Assembly: GCA_013336525.1 (NCBI GenBank)
Contig: JAAXTM010000002.1
Coordinates: 496,001 to 560,000, forward strand
Reading direction: 5' to 3'
Length of the DNA: 64,000 nucleotides
From: Geobacteraceae bacterium
Lineage (GTDB): Bacteria > Desulfobacterota > Desulfuromonadia > Geobacterales > Pseudopelobacteraceae
In this document: in pieces, positions 41,027 through 49,441 of the stretch
Layout of the letters: each line of letters opens with the position of its first letter
Position numbering within the stretch: the first letter of the stretch is position 1
The notes under the pieces: model-generated
Seen by the model: the letters and a program-made list of their open reading frames with translations, nothing else
Told to the model about the DNA's origin: nothing
The model's database searches: none
Made by a program: the position numbers and the translations under genes

Positions 41027-42553
41027 ATGGCTCCAACTCCGGCACAACGCAGGCTTGCCGATGCACTCATAACCCTGAAGAGATTGCAGGATGAAGGCAA
41101 AACCGCCATAAAGTCGGGTGATCTGACTCGAATGCAGCGGGAAAGTCTTGTCAAGAATGGCTTCCTGCGACCGATTGTCAAGGGGTGGTATATGCCCTGC
41201 CGGCCTGGCGAAGAGACCGGTGACAGTACACCCTGGTATGCAGCGATGCGTGACTTCATCCAGGGCTATTGCACCGAGCGGTTTGGTGAACAATGGCATG
41301 TATCAGCTGAATACTCATTATTTCTGCATTCGGGAAAGACTATTACGCCGCAGCAGGTCGTGATCCATTCCCCGCTTGGACAAAACGGCCTATTGAAGCT
41401 GCCTGACAATTGCTCGATCCTGGACTACAAGGCAAAGGATTTTGTTCCAGTCGGTAAAATTCAAGTGATGGAGCGAATCCGTGCTCTGGCACTTCCGGTG
41501 GCTCTCGTCCGTGTTCCGGAAGCATTTTTCACAACCTATGCCCATGATGCCCATATCGCACTTCATCAGTTGCGGGATGCTTCGGATCTCAACAGGGAAC
41601 TGCTTGAAGGCGGCCATAGCAGTGTTGCCGGACGTCTTGTCGGGGCTTTGCGGGCGTCGGGGCGTGGAGAATTAGCAGATAACGTACTGGCAACCATGAG
41701 AGCAGCAGGATATGTGGTCAATGAGACAAATCCATTCAGTGTTGCACCGCCTACTCTGGCATTCACCAGAGCGCAATCGCCCTATGTCCTGCGGATGCGT
41801 TTAATGTGGCAAGCCATGCGGGAGACCGTTTCTGGTTGTTTTCCACCGGAACCCGGCATCCCGTCTGATATTGAGAAGTTCATGGATGTAGTTGAAGATA
41901 ACTACAAAACCGATGCCTATCACTCACTCTCCATAGAGGGGTATCGAGTCACACCGGAGCTTATTCAAAAGGTCGCTACCGGGGACTGGAATCCAGACAG
42001 TAATGACACTGATGCGGAAATGAAAAACGCCATGGCGGCTCACGGTTACTGGCTTGCTCATAATGAGGTCAAAACTACGATCAGAAGCATTCTGACAGGG
42101 GCAAACTCTGGCGTTGTTTTCCGGCAAGATCACGCTTCATGGTATCGGAAGCTTTTCTCACCCAATGTATATGCCGGTTTTCTCAAGCCGGCAGATCTGG
42201 CCGGTTACAGAACTGACAAGGTTTTTATCAGGGGAGCAACCCATGTGCCACCTTCACAGGATGCAGTCCGTGACATGATGCCGGAACTCTGCGACCTGCT
42301 GGAGGCTGAAACCAACGCTGCAGTACGAGCCGTTCTGGGACATTTTCTGTTTGTGTACATCCATCCGTATTTTGACGGCAATGGCAGATTGGGGCGGTTT
42401 CTGATGAATACCATGCTGGCGTCTGGAGGATATCCGTGGACAGTAATCCGGATCGAACAGCGGAGTGATTACATGTCAGTCCTGGAAATGGCAAGTTCGC
42501 GGGGAGAAATAAAACCTTTTGCGGAATTCATAGCCAATTCGATGAATATTTAG
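41027..42553 (+). CDS. Fic domain protein with N-terminal AbiEi-like region
   Basis: 508 residues. C-terminal Fic core with complete HPYFDGNGRLGR (446-457), so AMP-transfer activity is likely. The segment SLSIEG (300-305) fits the inhibitory motif S/T-x-x-x-E-G/N placed before the Fic core (class II). The N-terminal 150 residues (ADALITLKRLQDEGKTAIKS, MQRESLVKNGFLRPIVKGWY) resemble the AbiEi/transcriptional-regulator AntA-like winged helix seen in type IV antitoxins. A self-contained toxin-like protein with its own DNA-binding part would explain the repeat-studded promoter upstream. Confidence 0.9.
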   Translation: MAPTPAQRRLADALITLKRLQDEGKTAIKSGDLTRMQRESLVKNGFLRPIVKGWYMPCRPGEETGDSTPWYAAMRDFIQGYCTERFGEQWHVSAEYSLFLHSGKTITPQQVVIHSPLGQNGLLKLPDNCSILDYKAKDFVPVGKIQVMERIRALALPVALVRVPEAFFTTYAHDAHIALHQLRDASDLNRELLEGGHSSVAGRLVGALRASGRGELADNVLATMRAAGYVVNETNPFSVAPPTLAFTRAQSPYVLRMRLMWQAMRETVSGCFPPEPGIPSDIEKFMDVVEDNYKTDAYHSLSIEGYRVTPELIQKVATGDWNPDSNDTDAEMKNAMAAHGYWLAHNEVKTTIRSILTGANSGVVFRQDHASWYRKLFSPNVYAGFLKPADLAGYRTDKVFIRGATHVPPSQDAVRDMMPELCDLLEAETNAAVRAVLGHFLFVYIHPYFDGNGRLGRFLMNTMLASGGYPWTVIRIEQRSDYMSVLEMASSRGEIKPFAEFIANSMNI

Positions 42554-42580
42554 ATCGTCTGCCAATCTGGGTTGGATAGA

Positions 42581-42606
42581 GGCGGCCCAAATGGCCGCCA
42601 TTTATT
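42581..42606 (+). terminator. Terminator after the Fic gene
   Basis: GGCGGCC-CAAAT-GGCCGCC (42581-42599), perfect 7 bp, followed by ATTTATT. Shares an identical 16-base 5' part (42573-42588) with the terminator before the Fic gene, so the Fic unit is bracketed by direct repeats. Confidence 0.8.
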
Positions 42607-42622
42607 ATTGGTACAATAGTAT

Positions 42623-43096
42623 TTAACGTTGCCCGGTAGCTGACTTCAACATTCGATGAAAATCGCCTGATGACTTTACTGACGCATAAGAAGCCCTGAG
42701 AGATTCAGATTTTTCAAGTAGAACACTGCTATCATTATTATACAGTCTTACAAATTCTGCTAAATGTTCGGGTCTATTCATTATCGGCCAAATATCTAAA
42801 TATTCCGGCAAACTGACGCCATCAATTTTGTATGAACAAATACGCCTATCAGCTTCAGAAGCAACCCCTACTTCAAAAGGGACCCACCAAGAACCTGATG
42901 TATTGTGTGACATTATCGCCATTAAATGGCTACAGTCACCTATTCTTGACATAATAACATCAGTAATATTTTTAGATCGTTGCAGTACTTCATCAAATTC
43001 ATCAATATAGCACTTAATCTTGTTGGCCTCCAAATATGCGTATATCTTGAGAGCAGATGCTTTATCTGCTTTACGATGAGACAAAAACACTGGCAT
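42623..43096 (-). CDS. TIR domain protein (short)
   Basis: 157 residues. VFLSHRKADKASALKIYAYL and IKCYIDEFDEV start the TIR fold, and SGSWWVPFEVGVA carries the putative catalytic Glu (E75). C-terminal helical tail of about 50 residues. Bacterial TIRs of this type hydrolyse or cyclise NAD. Start supported by GGGAGG. Third gene of the minus-strand TIR operon, 12 bases after the ThsB-like gene. Confidence 0.85.
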   Translation of the reverse strand: MPVFLSHRKADKASALKIYAYLEANKIKCYIDEFDEVLQRSKNITDVIMSRIGDCSHLMAIMSHNTSGSWWVPFEVGVASEADRRICSYKIDGVSLPEYLDIWPIMNRPEHLAEFVRLYNNDSSVLLEKSESLRASYASVKSSGDFHRMLKSATGQR

Positions 43097-43108
43097 AAAT
43101 ACCTCCCG

Positions 43109-43657
43109 TTATTGACAGCTACGATTATTAACGAACCGATCTCTCGGATTTACAATTAGATTTGTTTTTGAAGTCCTTGCCAGAAATGCATTATGTATTG
43201 CATTAGCCAGAGTGTCCTTGCGCGTTGGGTACTCAATCCATCGTGCATAGCAATCTACTTGCTGATCATTTTGCTTCAAATTCAAGTTCAGTCTGTTTGG
43301 GAAGTTGGTTCCACTTTTAAAACTAGGCAACTTAATCCCAAGTAAGCCGTTGGGTGTCAATGTATTGCCGCTTCTTAGAGATGATTGTATCTCCCAGTCA
43401 ACATACCTACGAGCCCACGTGCATTTACCCATAAGTACAATTGTTACCGTGGAATCTTTCAGATATAATTCCCTGATTCGCTTCATAACATAATCAGTAT
43501 CTGTGCTACTAATTATGCTTTCCTCCATATCAACGCCCAGAACTCTCGATATGAATACATTTCGTTCATCAGAAAAAGTAGTTATGAAATCATTTACTTC
43601 CTCTTGGTCTGCGTGGTGATAGGTAATAAATACTTTGTGTCGTACGTTGTTACTCAT
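43109..43657 (-). CDS. ThsB-like TIR protein (DUF1863)
   Basis: 182 residues. The family features VFITYHHADQEEVNDFI, STDTDYVMKRIRELYLKDS, TVTIVLMGKCTWARRYVDW and EIQSSLRSG identify the DUF1863/ThsB type of TIR protein, with Glu89 in the usual active-site position. In Thoeris, ThsB detects phage and makes an NAD-derived signal. AGGAGA precedes the ATG. Flanked by a SLOG-containing TIR protein upstream and a further TIR downstream, giving a Thoeris-like arrangement. Confidence 0.85.
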   Translation of the reverse strand: MSNNVRHKVFITYHHADQEEVNDFITTFSDERNVFISRVLGVDMEESIISSTDTDYVMKRIRELYLKDSTVTIVLMGKCTWARRYVDWEIQSSLRSGNTLTPNGLLGIKLPSFKSGTNFPNRLNLNLKQNDQQVDCYARWIEYPTRKDTLANAIHNAFLARTSKTNLIVNPRDRFVNNRSCQ

Positions 43658-43695
43658 GATGGTCTCCTATAAATTTAGTTTTAAAGGCACAAATT

Positions 43696-45717
43696 CTAAG
43701 TGGAAAGATTCTTTAGACCTTGAATTATCAGATATATGCACTCATCCACAAAAGGGGTTGCCATAAGTCGTAAATACGTCGCCTCGTCAAGCCCTGCATT
43801 CTTTGATATTGTCGAAACATCAATTCCTTCGAGGATTGTCTTTACTTGTCCGTAGTTTGCATTATTGCCGCTCTTAGAGGCTAAGGTTTGAAGATCAACA
43901 TACTCTGCATTATAAGTAACCTGCCATGTCTCAGTAAGTGAGTCTGGATAAGGTTCCTGGCGTAATATCTTACAGACCTCGCCAACAATACCTCCGAATG
44001 CGCCCAACAGATAAATAGGTTTATTTTTGTCTATTGCAATAAGTATTTCTTCCAAAACTCCTGGCATTTTACCGTTGTATCCTGAAATCTTACCGCCCGC
44101 GCATACTCTAGCGTGTGAGGAGTCGATGGATTGTTGGCGCATTTCTGTGAGACAGCGAGACCAAATATATTTATTCTGAGGTGATGTAGGAGGAAGATAT
44201 TGATCAGTGTCAACATCATTAGCAATATCGGCTGGAATATCGTGTTCGACAGTGTTCATAACTGCTCTATAATTTGCACGCCACGAGGTCATTTCTTTAT
44301 CAGCCTTATGGATTGGCCATGCTAAATGATTTTCCACATGTATGTCATGGGTATTGAGACGTGATTTCAATGCCACTGCTTCATTGAGGATAAATTCTGT
44401 AAAGCCATCCTTGCGTAAGTCCCCTCCATAGATCAACGTGGCAGATCTGGCAAGCAGGTGTCTTGCAAGATCTTGGGCCAGCCTTACAGATTGGCTTGTG
44501 GGGAGATGGTGCTCTTTAAAACAGGCACTTGCGACATCAGAGACAGAGATGCCAACTCGTAAACCTTTTAGCGAATTATTGTCAGAACTGCTCCAAAGAG
44601 GGGTAAATGTTTCAATCGATAGATGGCTATGCCAATCGCCTTCTTCAGAATAAATTGGAGGTTCCGGATAACAGAGTTTATTTTTCTGGCCATCTGACTT
44701 CAACGTAAGAAGTTGACGAATTTCAGGTGGTCGGGAAAAGAGAGCACATCTGCTGTCGATCCAGCCTCTTGCTTGATAATGCTCAAGTGAGGACAGAGCA
44801 TGGCAGTGGCGTATAGTCTCCAGAATTGCGGCGGTGAGTATTTTGAGTACATCTGATTCCTTGAGCGGGGATTCTGGCGATATATGAACACATGGTATAT
44901 TCGAACCAGCGGGAAAGATTCTGTCTTCAAAGTCCTCCAAACAGTTAATTGCTATCATTGGCCGGTGATGCTCTTTTGCACTTAAAATTTCCCGCTGACA
45001 CCAATATCGAGATGAATAATCGTCACTACAAATCGCCAACATAGTTGATTCTTTAATGCTTTTAATTATTTCCTCGTCAAACTTGAATCCTGGGGAAATT
45101 GTCGTGGCATCAAAAAAATGAGACATGTTTGTAGTGTCGATAAATCGCTTAATTGATTCTGCGTGTAAACGACCGGTGTCACCACTCTTTGCATGGCTGA
45201 GAAATAATTTTATGGAAGATGACTTTCCTTGATCCTGTTCTTCTATTTCAATAAAACCATGTCGATATAATTCATGTGCCATGGCAAGTACCGTATTTTG
45301 AACCATGTATTCCTTCTGCCACTCATATACACGAATGAAATTAATGTTTTTGAGGCTTCCCCCACCACCGTGCCCAAGCCCCTCATGGGACAATGCAACA
45401 GGAACAGCCCGCATTGTTCGAGTAAGCTTCAGATTGTTGATGTAATTGTCCCATAATGTGTATCCTCTCGTATTGACACTCGTAAAAACAAATAAAACAT
45501 TCCGTAAAGCGAGTTCACTCGGAAGGTCATTGGGTACATCGGTCGGACTGCATGAGCTATAGAAAAAAATTGGAATATTTAGATTTCGAGAAAAAGGACG
45601 ATTGATATCCCTTGAAAAGCTCCTAGTAATTGCTTCTAGGATCGGATCAACGGTATCACTGTCCAATGGATGCCATATGAAGTGAACTGCAATAGGTGGT
45701 TTGTATTGTGGGGACAT
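43696..45717 (-). CDS. TIR-SLOG effector-like protein
   Basis: 673 residues. N-terminal region (about 8-150) looks like a diverged TIR-like fold (AVHFIWHPLDSD, VLFVFTSVN, WDNYINNLK). Middle TIR domain (about 169-290): IKLFLSHAKSGDTG, FFDATTISPGFKFDEEI, and YWCQREIL with catalytic E243. C-terminal SLOG-like domain (about 385-590): GLRVGISVSD, TLIYGGDLRKDGFTE, RVCAGGKISGYNGKMPGVLE and IYLLGAFGG. In Thoeris, SLOG binds the cyclic ADP-ribose signal and activates an NAD-consuming domain; here the effector domain would be TIR instead of SIR2. First of three TIR genes; ribosome site AAGGA. Confidence 0.88.
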   Translation of the reverse strand: MSPQYKPPIAVHFIWHPLDSDTVDPILEAITRSFSRDINRPFSRNLNIPIFFYSSCSPTDVPNDLPSELALRNVLFVFTSVNTRGYTLWDNYINNLKLTRTMRAVPVALSHEGLGHGGGGSLKNINFIRVYEWQKEYMVQNTVLAMAHELYRHGFIEIEEQDQGKSSSIKLFLSHAKSGDTGRLHAESIKRFIDTTNMSHFFDATTISPGFKFDEEIIKSIKESTMLAICSDDYSSRYWCQREILSAKEHHRPMIAINCLEDFEDRIFPAGSNIPCVHISPESPLKESDVLKILTAAILETIRHCHALSSLEHYQARGWIDSRCALFSRPPEIRQLLTLKSDGQKNKLCYPEPPIYSEEGDWHSHLSIETFTPLWSSSDNNSLKGLRVGISVSDVASACFKEHHLPTSQSVRLAQDLARHLLARSATLIYGGDLRKDGFTEFILNEAVALKSRLNTHDIHVENHLAWPIHKADKEMTSWRANYRAVMNTVEHDIPADIANDVDTDQYLPPTSPQNKYIWSRCLTEMRQQSIDSSHARVCAGGKISGYNGKMPGVLEEILIAIDKNKPIYLLGAFGGIVGEVCKILRQEPYPDSLTETWQVTYNAEYVDLQTLASKSGNNANYGQVKTILEGIDVSTISKNAGLDEATYLRLMATPFVDECIYLIIQGLKNLST

Positions 45718-45729
45718 TCTATTTCCTTC

Positions 45730-45993
45730 TTACCGTGTCATTTTTTTGGACGGCCTCTGCGCCAACGCGCTTGCCGCCGCTGTTTTTGACGTTTTGCTTG
45801 TTCGCCCGTCACGTAGTACACTTGATGCCGCCGACGCCGCTGCTTCCGATGTCACCTTTTTAGGTGCGTTTGTCTGTGAAAGTGTGCTACCTGCCGCAGT
45901 TTTTGATTTCGGAGCAGTATTGCCGCTTTTTAACGTTTTTGCTGCACTTGATGCCGCCTTTGGCCCTGTTACCCCAGATTTTACCTTTGACAT
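45730..45993 (-). CDS. Small basic Ala/Ser/Lys-rich protein with internal duplication
   Basis: 87 residues. Two ~28-residue repeats: the first has SSAAKTLKSGNTAPKSKTAA and ends GSTLSQ, the second SAASSVLRDGRTSKTSKTAA and ends ASALAQ. Low complexity, highly basic, no hydrophobic core, like small histone-H1-type or plasmid proteins. AAGGAG precedes the ATG. First gene after the regulated promoter at 46034-46095 and 12 bases before the TIR-SLOG gene, so probably co-expressed with the defence operon. Confidence 0.7.
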   Translation of the reverse strand: MSKVKSGVTGPKAASSAAKTLKSGNTAPKSKTAAGSTLSQTNAPKKVTSEAAASAASSVLRDGRTSKTSKTAAASALAQRPSKKMTR

Positions 45994-46033
45994 TTCAATC
46001 TCCTTTTTTTCTTGAAGTTTTCTATCATGAAGG

Positions 46034-46095
46034 GTATAAAAACTGTACGTATAATATATATACGGATAGTTACTATGTCAATATAGTTTTTATAC
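46034..46095. promoter_or_regulatory. Divergent control region between TIR operon and WYL regulator
   Basis: On the minus strand, TTGACA (46081-46076), a 17-bp spacer and TATATT (46058-46053) make a near-ideal promoter for the TIR operon. It is enclosed by a perfect 11-base inverted repeat, GTATAAAAACT (46034-46044) and AGTTTTTATAC (46085-46095). Inside is a second near-palindrome CGTATA ... TATACG. The repeat is an obvious operator for the WYL protein encoded on the other side. Confidence 0.75.
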
Positions 46096-46119
46096 GTATC
46101 AAGAAAATGGGAGAATTCG

Positions 46120-46971
46120 ATGGATGATCAATCGGTTACGATTCCTTGGAGTACGCGAAAACGGCTGCAATATCTTGAATTCAAGCTGTATTGGGAAGGA
46201 AGGGTCAATCGAGGAGACCTAACTGCAGAATTTGGAATATCAATCCCCCAGGCTTCGGTTGATTTCACTAAATATCAGGAGATGGCACCCAATAATATCT
46301 CATACAATTCAAGTGCGAAATACTATGTGCCAACCGAAACATTCTCGCCGATATTCATTGGACTATCAGCGGATGCATATTTTTCAACTATCTTGTGTTC
46401 GCCGACAGATAGCATTGCCACTTGTGGATCGGATTATGTTGCAGCTGTTCCAAATCCTACTCGTGCTATCGACCTTGATGTTCTAAGGACATTGGTTCAG
46501 GCCATCAAGAACAAGATGATTGTCTCGGTGGATTATCGGTCATTTAACAATCCACAACCGGGAAATACTCGGTTGATTTCTCCGCATGCCTTTGGAACAG
46601 ATGGGTCGAGGTGGCATGTCAGGGCGTATTGCCTTGAAAGTGATTCTTTCAAAGACTTCGTGCTTGGAAGGATAGCTTTTGCAGTAATGGGGTCTGAGTC
46701 AGACATTGACGTGAATAGCGACTACAAATGGTTTAACTATGTCGATGTTGAAATTGGTCCTAATCCAAAGTTGAGCGACGCGCAAAAAAGTATCGTCGCT
46801 ATGGATTATAGGATGACTGATTTCAAATTGAGATTTAAGTGCAGGATGGCCCTTTTTTTCTATTTGTCGAAAAAGCTCGGGATCGAGCGTAACGACAGTG
46901 AGCGGGCTGGTGAAGAACAGCAAATTGTAGCAATCAATCTGGATGAAATCCACGCAGCTATGCGTCAGTGA
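46120..46971 (+). CDS. WYL domain transcriptional regulator (BrxR/CapW-like)
   Basis: 283 residues. N-terminal winged helix (STRKRLQYLEFKLYWEGRVN ... DLTAEFGISIPQAS), central WYL domain with VSVDYRSFNNPQ, RLISPHAFGTDGSRWHVRAYC and FKDFVLGRI, and a C-terminal domain. Matches the BrxR/CapW group that represses BREX, CBASS and other defence operons. It is divergent from the TIR operon and shares its control region with inverted repeats, so repression with release upon infection is the likely scheme. Confidence 0.88.
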   Translation: MDDQSVTIPWSTRKRLQYLEFKLYWEGRVNRGDLTAEFGISIPQASVDFTKYQEMAPNNISYNSSAKYYVPTETFSPIFIGLSADAYFSTILCSPTDSIATCGSDYVAAVPNPTRAIDLDVLRTLVQAIKNKMIVSVDYRSFNNPQPGNTRLISPHAFGTDGSRWHVRAYCLESDSFKDFVLGRIAFAVMGSESDIDVNSDYKWFNYVDVEIGPNPKLSDAQKSIVAMDYRMTDFKLRFKCRMALFFYLSKKLGIERNDSERAGEEQQIVAINLDEIHAAMRQ

Positions 46972-46985
46972 AGTAATAAAGCAAC

Positions 46986-47756
46986 ATGAAAATATACGAA
47001 CAACTTACGAATATTGAAACCGAGCGGGACGTTCGCATTCTCTATGCTGTCGAGTCCGGCAGCCGTGCCTGGGGCTTCGCATCACGTAACAGCGACTTCG
47101 ACGTCCGGTTCATCTATATCCATCGACCGGACTGGTATCTATCGATTCGTGACCGGCGGGATGTGATCGAGTGCCCGATTTCGGATGACCTCGATATCAG
47201 CGGTTGGGATCTCAGAAAAGCACTGGGCCTTTTCAGCAAGTCAAATCCGCCGCTCCTGGAGTGGCTCGGCTCCCCGATCATCTATAAGGATACCTTCGGA
47301 CTTGCCACGAAGTTGCGTGAAATGTTGACCACTTCCTTTCAACCGCAACGTAGCATGTACCATTACCTGCACATGGCGCGGGGCAACTATCGGGAGTACC
47401 TGAAGGGGGAAGTAGTCAGGCTGAAAAAATATCTCTATGTGTTGAGACCGATACTCGCCTGCCTCTGGATTGAAAAGCACGGGACCATGCCACCCACCGA
47501 GTTCAGCAAACTTGTACGCGATGCACGTCCGTCCGTCACGTTGAGTGCGGCCATTGATGACCTATTGCAACAAAAAATGTCTGGCAACGAGCTGGATACG
47601 GCCCCAAAGATTCCAGTGTTAAACGAATTCATTGAGCAGATGTTGGATCATTACAGCCTGTTGTCTGGAAAAAGGCCGACTCCGGTCGCTGACTATGATG
47701 CCCTGGATGATCTCTTCAGAGAGATGCTGCATTCGGTATGGGGTAACACACAGTGA
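46986..47756 (+). CDS. Nucleotidyltransferase superfamily protein (COG3541-like)
   Basis: 256 residues. Pol-beta-type motif GSRAWGFASRNSDFDVRFIY (GS plus D-x-D) followed by the typical REDVIE-like RRDVIECPISDDLDISGWD and LRKALGLFSKSNPPLLEWL. This family is linked to RNA repair or nucleotide transfer onto tRNA/protein. 14 bases after the WYL gene and overlapped by the next gene, so it shares an operon with both. Confidence 0.85.
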   Translation: MKIYEQLTNIETERDVRILYAVESGSRAWGFASRNSDFDVRFIYIHRPDWYLSIRDRRDVIECPISDDLDISGWDLRKALGLFSKSNPPLLEWLGSPIIYKDTFGLATKLREMLTTSFQPQRSMYHYLHMARGNYREYLKGEVVRLKKYLYVLRPILACLWIEKHGTMPPTEFSKLVRDARPSVTLSAAIDDLLQQKMSGNELDTAPKIPVLNEFIEQMLDHYSLLSGKRPTPVADYDALDDLFREMLHSVWGNTQ

Positions 47757-48244
47757 ATGTCCAACTGGAAAAAATCGTATCCGGCGGGCAGACCGGTGCT
47801 GACCGGGCCGGGCTTGATGTCGCCATGAAAGTCGGACTCCCTGTCGGTGGCTATTGCCCCAAGAGTCGCCTGGCTGAGGATGGCACAGTGCCAGAGCACT
47901 ATCCGCTGGTTGAAATGACCAAGGGAGGCTATTCCGCCCGTACCGAACGAAACGTCATAGAGTCGGACGGGACTCTGATTCTTAATGTCGGCAAGCTGTC
48001 CGGTGGAACCCGGATAACCGTAGAGTGTGCCCGAAAACACAACAAGCCTCATTTGGTAATCCAGTTGGATGCGGCCAGGCCGAATGTGCCCACGCTTGCG
48101 GAGTGGCTCGATCAGAATAATATCCGGGTGCTGAATGTCGCTGGCCCGCGCGAGAGCAAAACTCCCGGGGTGCATCAATTGGCTTGCCGTTACCTGGAGG
48201 AATTTTTTCTGGCGTCAGGCTTTCAGCATGCAACAGGATCGTAA
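47753..48244 (+). CDS. Putative molybdenum-carrier / SLOG-fold protein
   Basis: 163 residues, GTG start overlapping the preceding stop (GTGA). VSGGQTGADRAGLDVAMKVG at the N-terminus and GGYCPKSRLAEDGTVPEHYP and LILNVGKLSGGT match the putative molybdenum carrier protein family, which has a Rossmann/SLOG-like fold. True ligand uncertain; nucleotide-derived ligands are plausible for this fold. Second cistron of an operon with the nucleotidyltransferase and CCA enzyme. Confidence 0.85.
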   Translation: MNVQLEKIVSGGQTGADRAGLDVAMKVGLPVGGYCPKSRLAEDGTVPEHYPLVEMTKGGYSARTERNVIESDGTLILNVGKLSGGTRITVECARKHNKPHLVIQLDAARPNVPTLAEWLDQNNIRVLNVAGPRESKTPGVHQLACRYLEEFFLASGFQHATGS

Positions 48245-49441
48245 ATGACCGCCACCAGTATCGTCAAATCTCTCTTCCCGCAAGAAACCTGGTCCAAGAT
48301 CTGGATTGTTGGCGGCACGGTCAGGGATGTTCTCAATGGGAAAGACGGGGATGATATTGACCTCGACGCCGTCTTGACTCCGGAGGAACTGGCGTCATAC
48401 GGTTTCAGACCTGTAGACCCAGTGACCAGCGCTCCCATCTGGTTTCGGCACATCCCGGAGATCGGCAAGATCGAGATTACCAGACTGGCGAGTGTCGACC
48501 TGCTCGCCGATGACCTGACTCGTCGTGACTTCACAGTGAACGCCTTGGCCATGACACTGGATGGGGATGTTGTCGATCTGTTCGGGGGAATTCATGACCT
48601 GGAACAAAAGAGGCTCCGTGCGTGCTCGCCCGTATCATTTCAGGATGATCCCATCCGGATTTTTCGCGCATTCCGTTTCGAGTCTGAAGAATGGCGCATG
48701 CCCCCTGAAACAACTCGCATGATCATCGATGTTTCGTGGGAGAACAGCTTCTCATGCATTCCGGTGGAACGATTCAGCCGAGAAATGGTCAAAGCCCTAG
48801 GCAAGGGAGAACCGGAACGATTTTTTCGTAACATGGTCGAAATGAATGTCGGCAGCACTTATCTGCCGGAGCTGTTTGCCATGAACACGGTACCGGCAGG
48901 TCCGATTGACAAACACCCCGAAGGTGACCTCCTCACTCATTCGCTCCAGGTATTGCAGCGCACTGTCGGGGCAAGCAATGATCCGCTCGCCAGATTCTGT
49001 GCCCTTTTCCATGACCTAGGTAAACTCGAAACAGATCCGGCGCTTTACCCCAAGCACCATGGTCATGATGATGCCGGCAAGGTCACTGCCAAGAAGTTCT
49101 GCGACCGCCTTTGCCTGCCTGCATCCTGGAGACGCGCTCTCATGGGAACATGTCACTTGCACACCAACGCGAACAACTGGCACGAACTTCGAGACTCAAC
49201 CAGGATTCGTATGGCTGACCAAGCAGTGAAGTCTGGCATTACCGAGATCCTGCCGTTGGTGTCTGCGGCGGATAAACCTTGTGGGTCTGGTATGGCTGGA
49301 TGGGAGATGACAGTCCGGATTGTGCAGTTGAACACAGCCGAGTTGGGGATAAATCAGGACGCCCTGGAAACCATGCCGGTTGAGAACCGGGCAGGATTCA
49401 TCTTGCAGAAGCGGGTCGACCAACTGCGGCGTCAGATATGA
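48245..49441 (+). CDS. cca: CCA tRNA nucleotidyltransferase with HD domain
   Basis: 398 residues, shaped like the bacterial multifunctional CCA enzyme. Nucleotidyltransferase head: IWIVGGTVRDVLNGKDGDD-IDLD, RRDFTVNALAMTLDGD and PIRIFRAFRFESE; HD domain at about 230-320 with HSLQVLQRTVG, FHDLGKLETD and HLHTNAN. Adds or repairs the CCA end of tRNAs; the HD part can remove 2',3'-cyclic phosphate. Starts one base after the previous stop. An accessory copy in a defence-rich region suggests tRNA repair (inference). Its end overlaps a convergent gene by 10 bases. Confidence 0.92.
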   Translation: MTATSIVKSLFPQETWSKIWIVGGTVRDVLNGKDGDDIDLDAVLTPEELASYGFRPVDPVTSAPIWFRHIPEIGKIEITRLASVDLLADDLTRRDFTVNALAMTLDGDVVDLFGGIHDLEQKRLRACSPVSFQDDPIRIFRAFRFESEEWRMPPETTRMIIDVSWENSFSCIPVERFSREMVKALGKGEPERFFRNMVEMNVGSTYLPELFAMNTVPAGPIDKHPEGDLLTHSLQVLQRTVGASNDPLARFCALFHDLGKLETDPALYPKHHGHDDAGKVTAKKFCDRLCLPASWRRALMGTCHLHTNANNWHELRDSTRIRMADQAVKSGITEILPLVSAADKPCGSGMAGWEMTVRIVQLNTAELGINQDALETMPVENRAGFILQKRVDQLRRQI

